Below are positions 1-6,675 of a stretch of DNA of 28,234 nucleotides, one piece after another (the stretch's first letter is position 1; each line of letters begins with the position of its first letter). The notes under the pieces were generated by a model, which saw only the letters and a list, made by a program, of their open reading frames with translations, was not told the origin of the DNA and searched no databases. The position numbers and the translations under genes are program-made. Origin of the DNA: JBQCDV01 sp051960855 (GTDB taxonomy: Bacteria > Actinomycetota > Actinomycetes > JAJZTN01); the NCBI GenBank assembly GCA_051960855.1, contig JBQCDV010000228.1, positions 1 through 28,234 of the forward strand, read 5' to 3'.

Positions 1-152
1 AGCTCGTCCATCTATACCAAAGGAATCTCCACCCCAAAAAAGGGGCACGAGGTAAAAAAACTTGGCATTGACAAAACCAAACACGCTGTTGAGTTCTCAA
101 GAACCAGACGCACCCGCCCACCAACCACACCGGCTGACGCTCTCGGGGCAAC
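1..152 (-). promoter_or_regulatory. 16S rRNA operon leader (5' external spacer)
   Basis: On the minus strand, positions 103-82 read TTCTTGAGAACTCAACAGCG and continue in the same style. This matches the TTTGAGAACTCAA block that actinobacteria carry in rRNA leaders and spacers as part of the boxA/antitermination and processing region. Further downstream, 46-32 is a short hairpin (GCCCC, T6, GGGGT), in the place where mycobacterial leaders have a comparable CTCC/T-run/GGGG element just before 16S. The segment is AT-richer than the rest of the window. The 16S gene itself is not present and should start within a short distance to the left of position 1, on the minus strand. Seen: motifs and hairpin. 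Inferred: that 16S follows. Confidence 0.82.
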
Positions 153-158
153 CCGGAT

Positions 159-187
159 AACTTAGCCCCTGCCCGTCTGCCTGTCAA
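159..187 (-). promoter_or_regulatory. rRNA operon promoter (-35 TTGACA, 17 bp, -10 TAAGTT)
   Basis: On the minus strand TTGACA lies at 187-182 and TAAGTT at 164-159, with a 17-base spacer. A consensus -35 with a TAAxxT -10 is typical of actinobacterial rrn promoters read by the housekeeping sigma factor. Transcription would start near 152 and run left through the antitermination-like leader. It is the best promoter in the window. Confidence 0.75.
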
Positions 188-458
188 ACGTCGGCCTGAG
201 CCTCAGTTCCCCAGGCGCAAACCGACCTCGAGGAGGCCGATCTCGGAGAGGGGGCCCGGCGGCCGGCCACAGCGTCGGCGGCTAGGCCGCGCTCGCTGTG
301 TCCCGCGTTCCCGCTCGGACAACAAGAACTCTAGCACCCCTGGAACCCGTCGCTGACCGGTGCCAGCCCGTCCCGCGGGTGGCCTGGACCACATCGCCTC
401 GGCCGCGCGTCTGCCGCCGTCGTCCCCCGGCTCACTTCGTCGTCCCCTGCTCGTTGCG
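188..458. other. non-coding gap between mscS-like gene and rRNA promoter
   Basis: I find no convincing gene here. The only further promoter-like element is a minus-strand TAGAGT at 333-328, which could be the -10 of an additional upstream rrn promoter. Its -35 region (around 351-357) is poor, so this is only a possibility. No clear terminator hairpin is seen behind the mscS-like gene. Confidence 0.5.
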
Positions 459-1637
459 TCATCCGCCGGGTCGTTCCATGGGCAGCGGCGAGCGCCCATC
501 GTCGGTGAGCAGCCGCTGCGGGTCGCGCAGATCGAGCGTCTCCCCCACTCGCAAAGGGGAGGTGTCGGATCCCCGACGTCCGTCCGAGACGACGACGCGG
601 TCGCGTGGCAGTGCCTCGGGGTAGTGCTCGACGAGCCAGCGAATGAGGTGCTCGCGCAGATCGCAGCGCAGGTCCCAGGAGCTCGGAGCATCAGCCGCGG
701 ACGCGAGCACCCGGATGACGATCGTCCGCTCGGTCATGTCGACGACCTGCAGCACCCAGTCCCGCCGGTCCCACAGCGGTGACGACTCGACGAACCGGTG
801 TGCAACCTGGCGCAGCTCGTCGACCGGGGCGGTCGCGTCGAGGTAGAGCAGCACGGCACCGAGCACCCGGGACTCCGACCGCGTCCAGTTCTCGAACGGC
901 GTCGAGGTGAAGTAGCTCGTCGGCAGCACGAGCCGACGCTCGTCCCAGAGATGGACGACGACGTAGGTGAGCGTCATCTGCTCGACACGTCCCCACTGGT
1001 CCTGCACGACGACGACGTCGTCGATCCGTAAGGCGTCGGAGAACGCGAGCTGGAGACCGGCGAACAGGTTGCCCAGTGTCGCCTGCGCCGCGAAGCCGGC
1101 GATGGCGCCGACGAGCCCCGCGCTCGCCAGGAGGCTGGCTCCGAAGGTGCGCATCGGCTGGAAGGTCAACAGGATCGCGGCGACAGCCACGATGGTGATC
1201 GCCACCGCTGTGACGCGGCGGACGAGGTCGAGCTGGGTCCGCAGCCTGCGGTTTCGCAGGTTGTTGGCCACATCGAGGCGCAGCCGACGGAAGGCGGCGT
1301 CCTCGAGGACGAAGAGGATCCCGACCACGAGCCAGGCGACGGCGGCGATCGAGACGATGCCGACCCCGTGCTGGATCCGGTTGGTCCAACGACCATCCCC
1401 GCTCGGCATCGACAGCAGCAGCGCGACCGCCACGAGCGTCGCGGCCCAGGGACGATGGCAGCGACGGTGCAGGTCGCGGATGGTGGGCGAGTCGCTGGCG
1501 GAGGCTGCAAGCCGAGTGACGACATCGGAGATGGCCCCGATCACCAGGCCGATCAGCGACGCCGCGACCATCGCGACGATCGTCTCCCCCGTGGCGACGT
1601 CGATCAGCGTCCGTGCGGGTAGGGCGAACTCGACCAC
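459..1637 (-). CDS. MscS-family mechanosensitive ion channel
   Basis: Predicted 392-residue membrane protein of the small-conductance mechanosensitive channel family, which opens under membrane tension to release osmolytes on hypo-osmotic shock. Four or five hydrophobic segments occupy about residues 18-40, 64-80, 93-112, 138-157 and 165-195. The last contains the Gly/Ala-rich pore-helix pattern (GLVGAIAGFAAQATLGN) followed by the LQLAFSDALRIDD stretch that leads into the cytoplasmic beta domain, with the family motif LVLPTSYF and then FENWTR. The start is GTG at 1637 with no strong Shine-Dalgarno, so an internal start is possible. It lies 40 bases after cdsA and could be cotranscribed with it. 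It is the last protein gene before the rRNA promoter. Family assignment is firm; the exact gating role is inferred. Confidence 0.88.
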   Translation of the reverse strand: MVEFALPARTLIDVATGETIVAMVAASLIGLVIGAISDVVTRLAASASDSPTIRDLHRRCHRPWAATLVAVALLLSMPSGDGRWTNRIQHGVGIVSIAAVAWLVVGILFVLEDAAFRRLRLDVANNLRNRRLRTQLDLVRRVTAVAITIVAVAAILLTFQPMRTFGASLLASAGLVGAIAGFAAQATLGNLFAGLQLAFSDALRIDDVVVVQDQWGRVEQMTLTYVVVHLWDERRLVLPTSYFTSTPFENWTRSESRVLGAVLLYLDATAPVDELRQVAHRFVESSPLWDRRDWVLQVVDMTERTIVIRVLASAADAPSSWDLRCDLREHLIRWLVEHYPEALPRDRVVVSDGRRGSDTSPLRVGETLDLRDPQRLLTDDGRSPLPMERPGG

Positions 1638-1677
1638 CCCCGGATCATCACCGCTGGGTCGCCGACCTACTCGCCCG

Positions 1678-2577
1678 TCAGGCGACGAAGACGGCCAGGA
1701 TGGCGAAGGCGACCGGCGCGCTCGGCAGCAGTGAGTCCAGCCGGTCCATCAGGCCCCCATGGCCGGGGAGCAGATGCCCCATGTCCTTGATGCCGAGGTC
1801 GCGCTTGACCATCGACTCGGCGAGGTCGCCGAAGGTCGCCGAGACCACGGTGGCGATGCCGAGGACGAGGCCAGCCAGCCAGGGACCCTGCAGCGCCAGG
1901 GGCACGGCCAGCGAGCCACCCACGCAAGCGAACACAAGCGATCCGGCGGCGCCCTCCCAGGATTTCTTCGGGCTGATCGCCGGCGCCAGCGGGTGCCGCC
2001 CGAAGAGGACGCCGGCGGTGTAGCCGCCGACGTCGTTGCAGACGACCAGGAGGATGAACACGAGCACGCGCCGGGCGCCGTCGTCAGGACGCAGCAACAG
2101 CATTGCGAAGGACGCCAGAACCGGCACCCACACCAGGGCGAACACGCTCGTGGCCACATCACGCAGGAATCCGGCGGTCGCGCCGCGCATGCGCAGTGCG
2201 ACCACGGCGCCGGCAGTGAGCACGGCAGCTACGAGGACCCCGTCAGCACCCGCGACGAAACCCGCGACGACGATCGCCGCACTTCCAGGAACCAGTGCCT
2301 TCAGCGGCACGGAGGTGGCCTGGTGGCGCAGAGCCGCCGCGAGCTCGGCCATGGCCCCGGAGACCGCGACGGCCGCGACCACGACGAAGGCCTCGCGGCG
2401 GACGAACAGCGAGACCAGCACGACGGCGCCGAGCAGCGCGCCGACACCGATGGCGACGGGGAGGTTGCGGCCGGCGCGACGAGGATGGGTGCCGGCTGCG
2501 GCAGGCGACGACGTCTGTCGAGCCTCGCCGAGCGTCCTCCGGCGGGCGCCCTCAGCGGCGGGCTCAGTCACTGTCAT
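1678..2577 (-). CDS. cdsA: phosphatidate cytidylyltransferase (CDP-diacylglycerol synthase)
   Basis: Converts phosphatidic acid and CTP to CDP-diacylglycerol and pyrophosphate, the entry step to the membrane phospholipids phosphatidylinositol, phosphatidylglycerol and cardiolipin. The 299-residue protein has a polar N-terminal tail of about 45 residues, then multiple membrane segments. Near the C-terminus it carries the CDS signature: Ser-x-x-Lys-Arg-Asp, then KDMGHLLPGHGGLMDRLDS. The ATG overlaps the last base of the frr stop (TGATG at 2579-2575), so translation is coupled to frr. The order pyrH-frr-cdsA is standard in actinobacteria. The usual next genes there (rlmN, dxr) are absent; an MscS-like channel follows instead. 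Confidence 0.95.
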   Translation of the reverse strand: MTVTEPAAEGARRRTLGEARQTSSPAAAGTHPRRAGRNLPVAIGVGALLGAVVLVSLFVRREAFVVVAAVAVSGAMAELAAALRHQATSVPLKALVPGSAAIVVAGFVAGADGVLVAAVLTAGAVVALRMRGATAGFLRDVATSVFALVWVPVLASFAMLLLRPDDGARRVLVFILLVVCNDVGGYTAGVLFGRHPLAPAISPKKSWEGAAGSLVFACVGGSLAVPLALQGPWLAGLVLGIATVVSATFGDLAESMVKRDLGIKDMGHLLPGHGGLMDRLDSLLPSAPVAFAILAVFVA

Positions 2578-3134
2578 CAGACCTCGAGCAGCTCGTCTTC
2601 CTTGTGCTTGAGCAGCTCGTCAACAGCGGCGACGTAGCGAGCGGTGACCTTCTCCAGCTCCTTCTCGGCCCGCGAGACCTCGTCCTCGCCGGCGTCGCCG
2701 TCCTTGACGAGCCGGTCGAGCTGGTCCTTCGCGTGTCGCCGGATGTTGCGGATCGACACGCGTGCGTCCTCCGCCTTGGTCTTCGCGAGCTTGATGAACT
2801 CGCGGCGGCGTTCTTCGGTGAGCTGCGGGAGCACGATCCGCAGGACGTTGCCGTCGTTGGTGGGGTTGACCCCCAGGTCGGAGTCGCGGATAGCCCGCTC
2901 GATAGCGGCGGTGGCGCCCTTGTCGTAAGGAGCGACAATGATCATCCGCGCCTCGGGCGTCTGGAACGACGCGAGCTGGTTGACCGGCGTCGGAGCGCCG
3001 TAGTAGTCCACCACGATCTTGTTGAACATGGCAGGGTGCGCGCGGCCGGTGCGGATTGTCGCGAAGTCGTCCTTGGCGACGGAGACCGCCTTGTCCATCT
3101 TCTCCTCGGCTTCGAGGAGTGCCTCGTCGATCAC
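2577..3134 (-). CDS. frr: ribosome recycling factor
   Basis: RRF acts with EF-G in the cytoplasm to split the post-termination ribosome from mRNA. The 185-residue length is exactly typical. The protein begins MIDEALLEAEEKMDKAV and contains family blocks such as TIRTGRAHPAMF, PEARMIIVAPYDKGA, IRDSDLGVNPTNDGN and LPQLTEERRREFIKLAK. Translation starts with GTG at 3134, sharing a GTGA with the pyrH stop. A good Shine-Dalgarno (GAGGGAG) lies inside the end of pyrH. frr is coupled to pyrH upstream and cdsA downstream. Confidence 0.97.
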   Translation of the reverse strand: MIDEALLEAEEKMDKAVSVAKDDFATIRTGRAHPAMFNKIVVDYYGAPTPVNQLASFQTPEARMIIVAPYDKGATAAIERAIRDSDLGVNPTNDGNVLRIVLPQLTEERRREFIKLAKTKAEDARVSIRNIRRHAKDQLDRLVKDGDAGEDEVSRAEKELEKVTARYVAAVDELLKHKEDELLEV

Positions 3135-3916
3135 CGGTCCAGCTCCCTCGCCTCGTCGTGCGTCACCAGCGTCCCGATCCTCTCACCCGCGACCGCGCGA
3201 GCGATGTTGCCCTCGTCGAGGAGGTTGAAGACCAGGATCGGGAGGTGGTTCTCCGAGCACAGGCTGAAGGCGGCCGCGTCTGCCACCTTCAGCCCTCGTG
3301 AGATGACCTCCTGGTAGGAGATCCGGTCGAACTTGCGTGCGTCCGGGACGAGTCGCGGGTCGGCGTCGTAGATCCCGTCGACGCCGTTCTTCGCCATGAG
3401 CAGCACTTGGCACCCGATTTCCAGGGCGCGCTGCGCCGCCACCGTGTCTGTCGAGAAGTACGGCATGCCCGCGCCGGCACCGAAGATGACCACGCGGCCC
3501 TTCTCCAGGTGCCGCACGGCTCGCCGAGGAATGTACGGCTCCGCGACCTGACCCATGGTGATGGCCGTCTGCACGCGCGTCTCGACGCCGGCCCGCTCGA
3601 GGAAGTCCTGCAGCGCGAGGCAGTTCATGACAGTGCCGAGCATGCCCATGTAGTCGGAGCGCGCCCGCTCCATGCCGCGCTGCTGCAGCTCAGCGCCACG
3701 GAAGAAGTTGCCGCCACCGACCACGATCGCAACCTGGGCCCCGGTGCGGACGACGTCCGCGATCTGGCTGGCGATGTTCTGGACCACGTCGATGTCGACG
3801 CCTACGGCGCCTCCCCCGAAGACCTCACCGGAGAGCTTCAGCAGGACCCGGGAGTACCCGTGCCGCGCTCGCGCGTCCTCCAGCACGTGCACGCCTGCGG
3901 TGGTCGTCACATCCAT
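3131..3916 (-). CDS. pyrH: UMP kinase
   Basis: Phosphorylates UMP to UDP using ATP, a hexameric amino-acid-kinase-fold enzyme of pyrimidine synthesis. The 261 residues include LLKLSGEVFGG (about 25-35, phosphate-binding Lys), the VVGGGNFFRG loop (65-74), RSDYMGMLGT (86-95), AEPYIPRRA and the Mg/UMP region FFSTDT-like YFSTDTVAAQRA (153-164). A roughly 20-residue N-terminal extension precedes the kinase core. The gene follows a strong hairpin that separates it from tsf, so pyrH-frr-cdsA probably has its own promoter. I could not see clear -35/-10 boxes in the 109-base gap. Confidence 0.96.
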   Translation of the reverse strand: MDVTTTAGVHVLEDARARHGYSRVLLKLSGEVFGGGAVGVDIDVVQNIASQIADVVRTGAQVAIVVGGGNFFRGAELQQRGMERARSDYMGMLGTVMNCLALQDFLERAGVETRVQTAITMGQVAEPYIPRRAVRHLEKGRVVIFGAGAGMPYFSTDTVAAQRALEIGCQVLLMAKNGVDGIYDADPRLVPDARKFDRISYQEVISRGLKVADAAAFSLCSENHLPILVFNLLDEGNIARAVAGERIGTLVTHDEARELDR

Positions 3917-3966
3917 ACGCCGGTCGCCATCTCTCTCGTCGCTGCTGCCGTGGGCTCATCATGCAA

Positions 3967-4002
3967 CGAGGGCGAGCCCGGGGATTCCCAGGCTCGCCCT
4001 CG
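3967..4002 (-). terminator. 12-bp perfect hairpin after tsf (intrinsic terminator-like)
   Basis: CGAGGGCGAGCC (3967-3978) and GGCTCGCCCTCG (3991-4002) are perfect inverse complements around a 12-base loop, and the loop can add another GGG/CCC pairing. It stands 24 bases beyond the tsf stop and has no T-run on either side. It is therefore a GC-hairpin terminator of the kind common in actinobacteria, or an mRNA-end stabiliser, rather than a canonical one. Confidence 0.7.
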
Positions 4003-4025
4003 CGGCGTCGTTCGGGGACCGGCTC

Positions 4026-4847
4026 TCAGCCGACGCCCACCTCGAAGCGGGCGAACGCCGAGACCTGCACGCCGGCCTCATCGAGCACGGCCTTCACCGT
4101 GCGCTTGCTGTCCTGGACGCTGGGCTGCTCGAGCAGGACGACGTCCTTGAAGTAGCCGTTGACGCGCCCCTCGACGATCTTGGGCAGCGCCTGCTCGGGC
4201 TTACCCTCCTCACGAGCGGTCGCCTCGGCGATGCGCTTCTCGTTGTCGACGGTCTCCGCCGGCACCTCGTCACGCGTGACGAAGAGGGGCTTCATCGCCG
4301 CGATCTGCATCGCCGCGCCGCGGGCCGCCTCCAAGCTGTCGCCGGTGAAGGCCACCAGCACGCCGACCTGCGGGGGCAGGTCGCTGCTGCGGCGGTGCAT
4401 GTAGGTCGCGACGGTGCCGTCGAGACGGATCGCGCGGCGCAGCTCGATCTTCTCACCGATGACAGCCGAGGCCGACGTGATGTTGTCGGCAACGGTTTTG
4501 CCGTCGGCCAGGGTCTCGGCGAGCAGGGCGTCGACGTCCGTCACGCCGCTCTTGGCGACGTGGGCGGCGATGTCGGCGGCCAGCTGCTGGAACTGCTCGT
4601 TCTTGGCGACGAAGTCGGTCTCGCAGGCAAGCTCGATCATCGCGTTCTCGGCCGCGGCGACGAGGCCGTTGCTCGCGGTGCGCTCGGACGCCTTAGAGGC
4701 GGCCTTCGCCGCACCCTTGATGCGCAGGGTCTCGATGGCCTTGTCGAAGTCGCCGTCGTTCTCCTGCAGCGCCTTCTTGGCGTCCATCATCCCGGCGCCC
4801 GTGGCGTCGCGGAGCTTCTTGACGTCAGCTGCTGTGAACTCTGCCAT
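4026..4847 (-). CDS. tsf: translation elongation factor Ts
   Basis: Guanine nucleotide exchange factor that recycles EF-Tu-GDP. The 273 residues begin with the UBA-like N-domain (KKLRDATGAGMMDAKKAL, about 10-27). The conserved EF-Tu-contacting motif CETDFVAKN follows (about 74-82), and the C-terminal dimerisation part ends in FARFEVGVG. The length is normal for actinobacteria, without the coiled-coil insertion of longer EF-Ts proteins. It follows rpsB by 38 bases and is closed by a hairpin, giving the classic rpsB-tsf operon. Confidence 0.97.
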   Translation of the reverse strand: MAEFTAADVKKLRDATGAGMMDAKKALQENDGDFDKAIETLRIKGAAKAASKASERTASNGLVAAAENAMIELACETDFVAKNEQFQQLAADIAAHVAKSGVTDVDALLAETLADGKTVADNITSASAVIGEKIELRRAIRLDGTVATYMHRRSSDLPPQVGVLVAFTGDSLEAARGAAMQIAAMKPLFVTRDEVPAETVDNEKRIAEATAREEGKPEQALPKIVEGRVNGYFKDVVLLEQPSVQDSKRTVKAVLDEAGVQVSAFARFEVGVG

Positions 4848-4885
4848 GGCAGAAAGGTCTCGCTCTCAGTGCAGAACAGGGGCGG

Positions 4886-5761
4886 TCAGGACTGGGGCTG
4901 GGCGTCGCCCTCGGCGACGGCAGGCGCGGGCTGCTCGACCGCGGGCTGCTCGGCTGCAGGCTGCTCGGCTGCAGGCTGCTCGGCTGCGCCGGCGAGGAGC
5001 TCCTGCTCCCACTCGGCCAGCGGCTCGGCCTCGCTGGTGCTCGCTGCGCTGTCGCCGCCCCGGTTGGCACCGGCGCGGGCCATGAGTCCGTCGGCGACCG
5101 CATCGGCCACGACCCGGGTCAGCAGCGTGACGGAGCGGATCGCGTCGTCGTTGCCGGGGATCTTGTAGTCGACCTCGTCGGGGTCGCAGTTGGTGTCGAG
5201 GATCGCGACGACCGGGATGTTGAGCTTGCGCGCCTCGTTGACCGCGAGGTGCTCCTTCTTGGTGTCGACGATCCAGACCGCGCTCGGCACCTTGGCCATG
5301 TCGCGGATACCGCCGAGGGTCTTCTCGAGCTTGTCCTTCTCGCGCTTGAGGACGAGCAGCTCCTTCTTCGTCATGCCGGAACCGGCGACGTCGTCGAAGT
5401 CGATCTCCTCGAGCTCCTTGAGGCGCTGGAGCCGCTTGTGCACGGTCTGGAAGTTGGTCAGCATGCCGCCGAGCCAGCGCTCGTTGACGTAGGGCATGCC
5501 GACGCGGGTCGCCTGCTCGGCGATCGCCTCCTGGGCCTGCTTCTTCGTCCCGACGAAGAGGACGCTGCCGCCGTGGGCCACCGTCTCCTTGAGGAACTCG
5601 TAGGCACGGTCGATGTAGGACAGCGACTGCTGCAGGTCGATGATGTAGATGCCGTTGCGCTCAGTGAAGATGAAGCGCTTCATCTTGGGGTTCCAGCGAC
5701 GGGTCTGGTGCCCGAAGTGGACGCCGCTCTCGAGGAGCTGGCGCATCGTGACGACGGCCAT
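4886..5761 (-). CDS. rpsB: 30S ribosomal protein S2
   Basis: Structural protein of the small subunit. The ATG at 5761 is chosen because MAVVTMRQLLESGVHFGHQT is the universal S2 beginning and a strong Shine-Dalgarno (GGAAGGAG) sits before it. The open frame upstream to 6175 is non-coding leader. S2 blocks such as NPKMKRFIF, GTKKQAQEAI, NERWLGGMLTNF and VVAILDTNCDP are all present. The 291-residue protein is longer than E. coli S2 (241) because of a C-terminal Ala/Glu/Pro tail (about 240-291) with repeated AAEQP units. The tail is encoded by 15-bp DNA repeats (4929-4988). The rpsB-tsf pair is probably cotranscribed. Confidence 0.97.
   Translation of the reverse strand: MAVVTMRQLLESGVHFGHQTRRWNPKMKRFIFTERNGIYIIDLQQSLSYIDRAYEFLKETVAHGGSVLFVGTKKQAQEAIAEQATRVGMPYVNERWLGGMLTNFQTVHKRLQRLKELEEIDFDDVAGSGMTKKELLVLKREKDKLEKTLGGIRDMAKVPSAVWIVDTKKEHLAVNEARKLNIPVVAILDTNCDPDEVDYKIPGNDDAIRSVTLLTRVVADAVADGLMARAGANRGGDSAASTSEAEPLAEWEQELLAGAAEQPAAEQPAAEQPAVEQPAPAVAEGDAQPQS
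4929..4988 (-). repeat. four 15-bp tandem repeats in the rpsB 3' end
   Basis: On the plus strand four consecutive 15-base units occur: GGCTGCTCGACCGCG, then GGCTGCTCGGCTGCA twice, then GGCTGCTCGGCTGCG. They encode the repeated (A/V)-(A/E)-E-Q-P tail of S2. The exact identity of the two middle units suggests recent slippage or unequal recombination. Confidence 0.85.
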
Positions 5762-6123
5762 GCCGACGTGCTCCTTCCGCGCCCGCGACCGGGCGCAACT
5801 CGGTTGTGCGCAGGACCCGGCGGGCCCCGCTCGTTGCGCCCACCTGCACTGGCACCTCTGCCGCGGACGGCGTCGGACCTGGCCAGGAGGAGCTGCGGCT
5901 TGGCTGGCGCCGGCTCGGCGAGAGCTGGCGTTGACCGCAGAACGGCGCTGTGATGTCGCCCGGCCCCTGGAAGGGTCCGGACGCAAGGCTCCAGTGTAGT
6001 GGCATCCCGACCGGTCGCCGGACCACGAGCGCGGCTGTCCCCAGCGCTGGTGACCGCCTGCCGCCGTCCACAGCGTCGCGCTCCCCACCGCCACGCCCCT
6101 TCCCGAACGTCGAGAGTGGCGGG
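5762..6123. promoter_or_regulatory. intergenic region between rpsB and the M23 gene; S2 leader
   Basis: No gene is supported here. Toward rpsB the minus strand has the Shine-Dalgarno at about 5777-5770. Just upstream is a possible bulged hairpin (CCGG-GCGC at 5789-5796 pairing with GCGC at 5808-5811 and CCGG at 5817-5820). A hairpin near the ribosome-binding site would suit S2 autoregulation, but I cannot match it to a known S2 leader fold. A candidate -10 for rpsB is TACACT (5998-5993), implying a leader of roughly 220 bases. For the plus-strand M23 gene there is a TTGACC at 5931-5936 without a convincing -10. Confidence 0.5.
5993..5998 (-). promoter_or_regulatory. candidate -10 element of the rpsB-tsf promoter
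   Basis: On the minus strand TACACT at 5998-5993 fits the actinobacterial TAnnnT -10. The -35 region about 17-18 bases upstream is GC-rich and poor. It is the best -10 in the gap before rpsB. Confidence 0.35.
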
Positions 6124-6675
6124 ATGCCCGCCGTCGCCGCCCTCGCTCATGTGGCCGCCCTGGTGGGGACCGCACTGCTCGCCAGCGCGGCCCCCATCGG
6201 ACCGACGGCCACGCCCGTGCCGGTTAGCGCCGATGGTGCGGCCAGCGGCGCTCCATCCCGCTGGCGGTACCCCCTGGACGGCAGCCCGCAGCTCGTCGCC
6301 GCCTTCGACCCTCCGGCGCAGCGGTGGCTCCCGGGCCATCGAGGCATCGACGTCCGAGGGGCGGCTGGCGGTGCAGTCCGCGCGGTCGCCGACGGCGTCG
6401 TCGTGTTCGCCGGCCGCATCGGTGACGTCGGGGTGGTGTCGGTCCAGCACCCCGGGGGCCTCCGCTCGACCTACCAGCCCGTGACCGAAGTCGTGGTCGA
6501 AGGCGAGACAGTCCACCGCGGCGAGGTCATCGGGTGGTTGCAGGCCACGGGTTCCCACTGCAGCTCGGCCTGCCTGCATCTGGGAGCGCGCCGAGGTGAC
6601 ACCTATGTCAATCCGGTGCTGTTCTTCGCGACATCCCGAGTAAGGCTGCTTCCCTACCTCGGCTCTGGTCCCTAG
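6124..6675 (+). CDS. secreted M23-family (LytM-like) peptidase domain protein
   Basis: Short exported protein with a peptidoglycan endopeptidase-like fold; the only plus-strand gene in the window. With the ATG at 6124 it has 183 residues and begins with a signal-peptide-like stretch (MPAVAALAHVAALVGTALLA). A start further upstream is open to 5950 but looks non-coding. The M23 core has GHRGIDVRG (His72, Asp76, the HxxxD zinc ligands) and a C-terminal SHCSSACLHLGARRGDTYVNP block. Normal M23 enzymes have HxH there; this one has Cys150-Leu-His152, so a zinc-binding His remains but the usual first His is Cys. A similar CLH pattern is, to my recollection, frequent in short actinobacterial members next to rpsB. 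Its stop overlaps that of the convergent aminotransferase (CTAG). Activity is uncertain. Confidence 0.8.
   Translation: MPAVAALAHVAALVGTALLASAAPIGPTATPVPVSADGAASGAPSRWRYPLDGSPQLVAAFDPPAQRWLPGHRGIDVRGAAGGAVRAVADGVVVFAGRIGDVGVVSVQHPGGLRSTYQPVTEVVVEGETVHRGEVIGWLQATGSHCSSACLHLGARRGDTYVNPVLFFATSRVRLLPYLGSGP

Noticed and set aside
5931..5959. Plus-strand TTGACC as a promoter for the M23 gene
   Set aside because: No acceptable -10 lies 16-19 bases downstream.
5762..6175. N-terminal extension of rpsB
   Set aside because: The frame is open but has no S2 similarity; the normal S2 start with a strong Shine-Dalgarno is at 5761.
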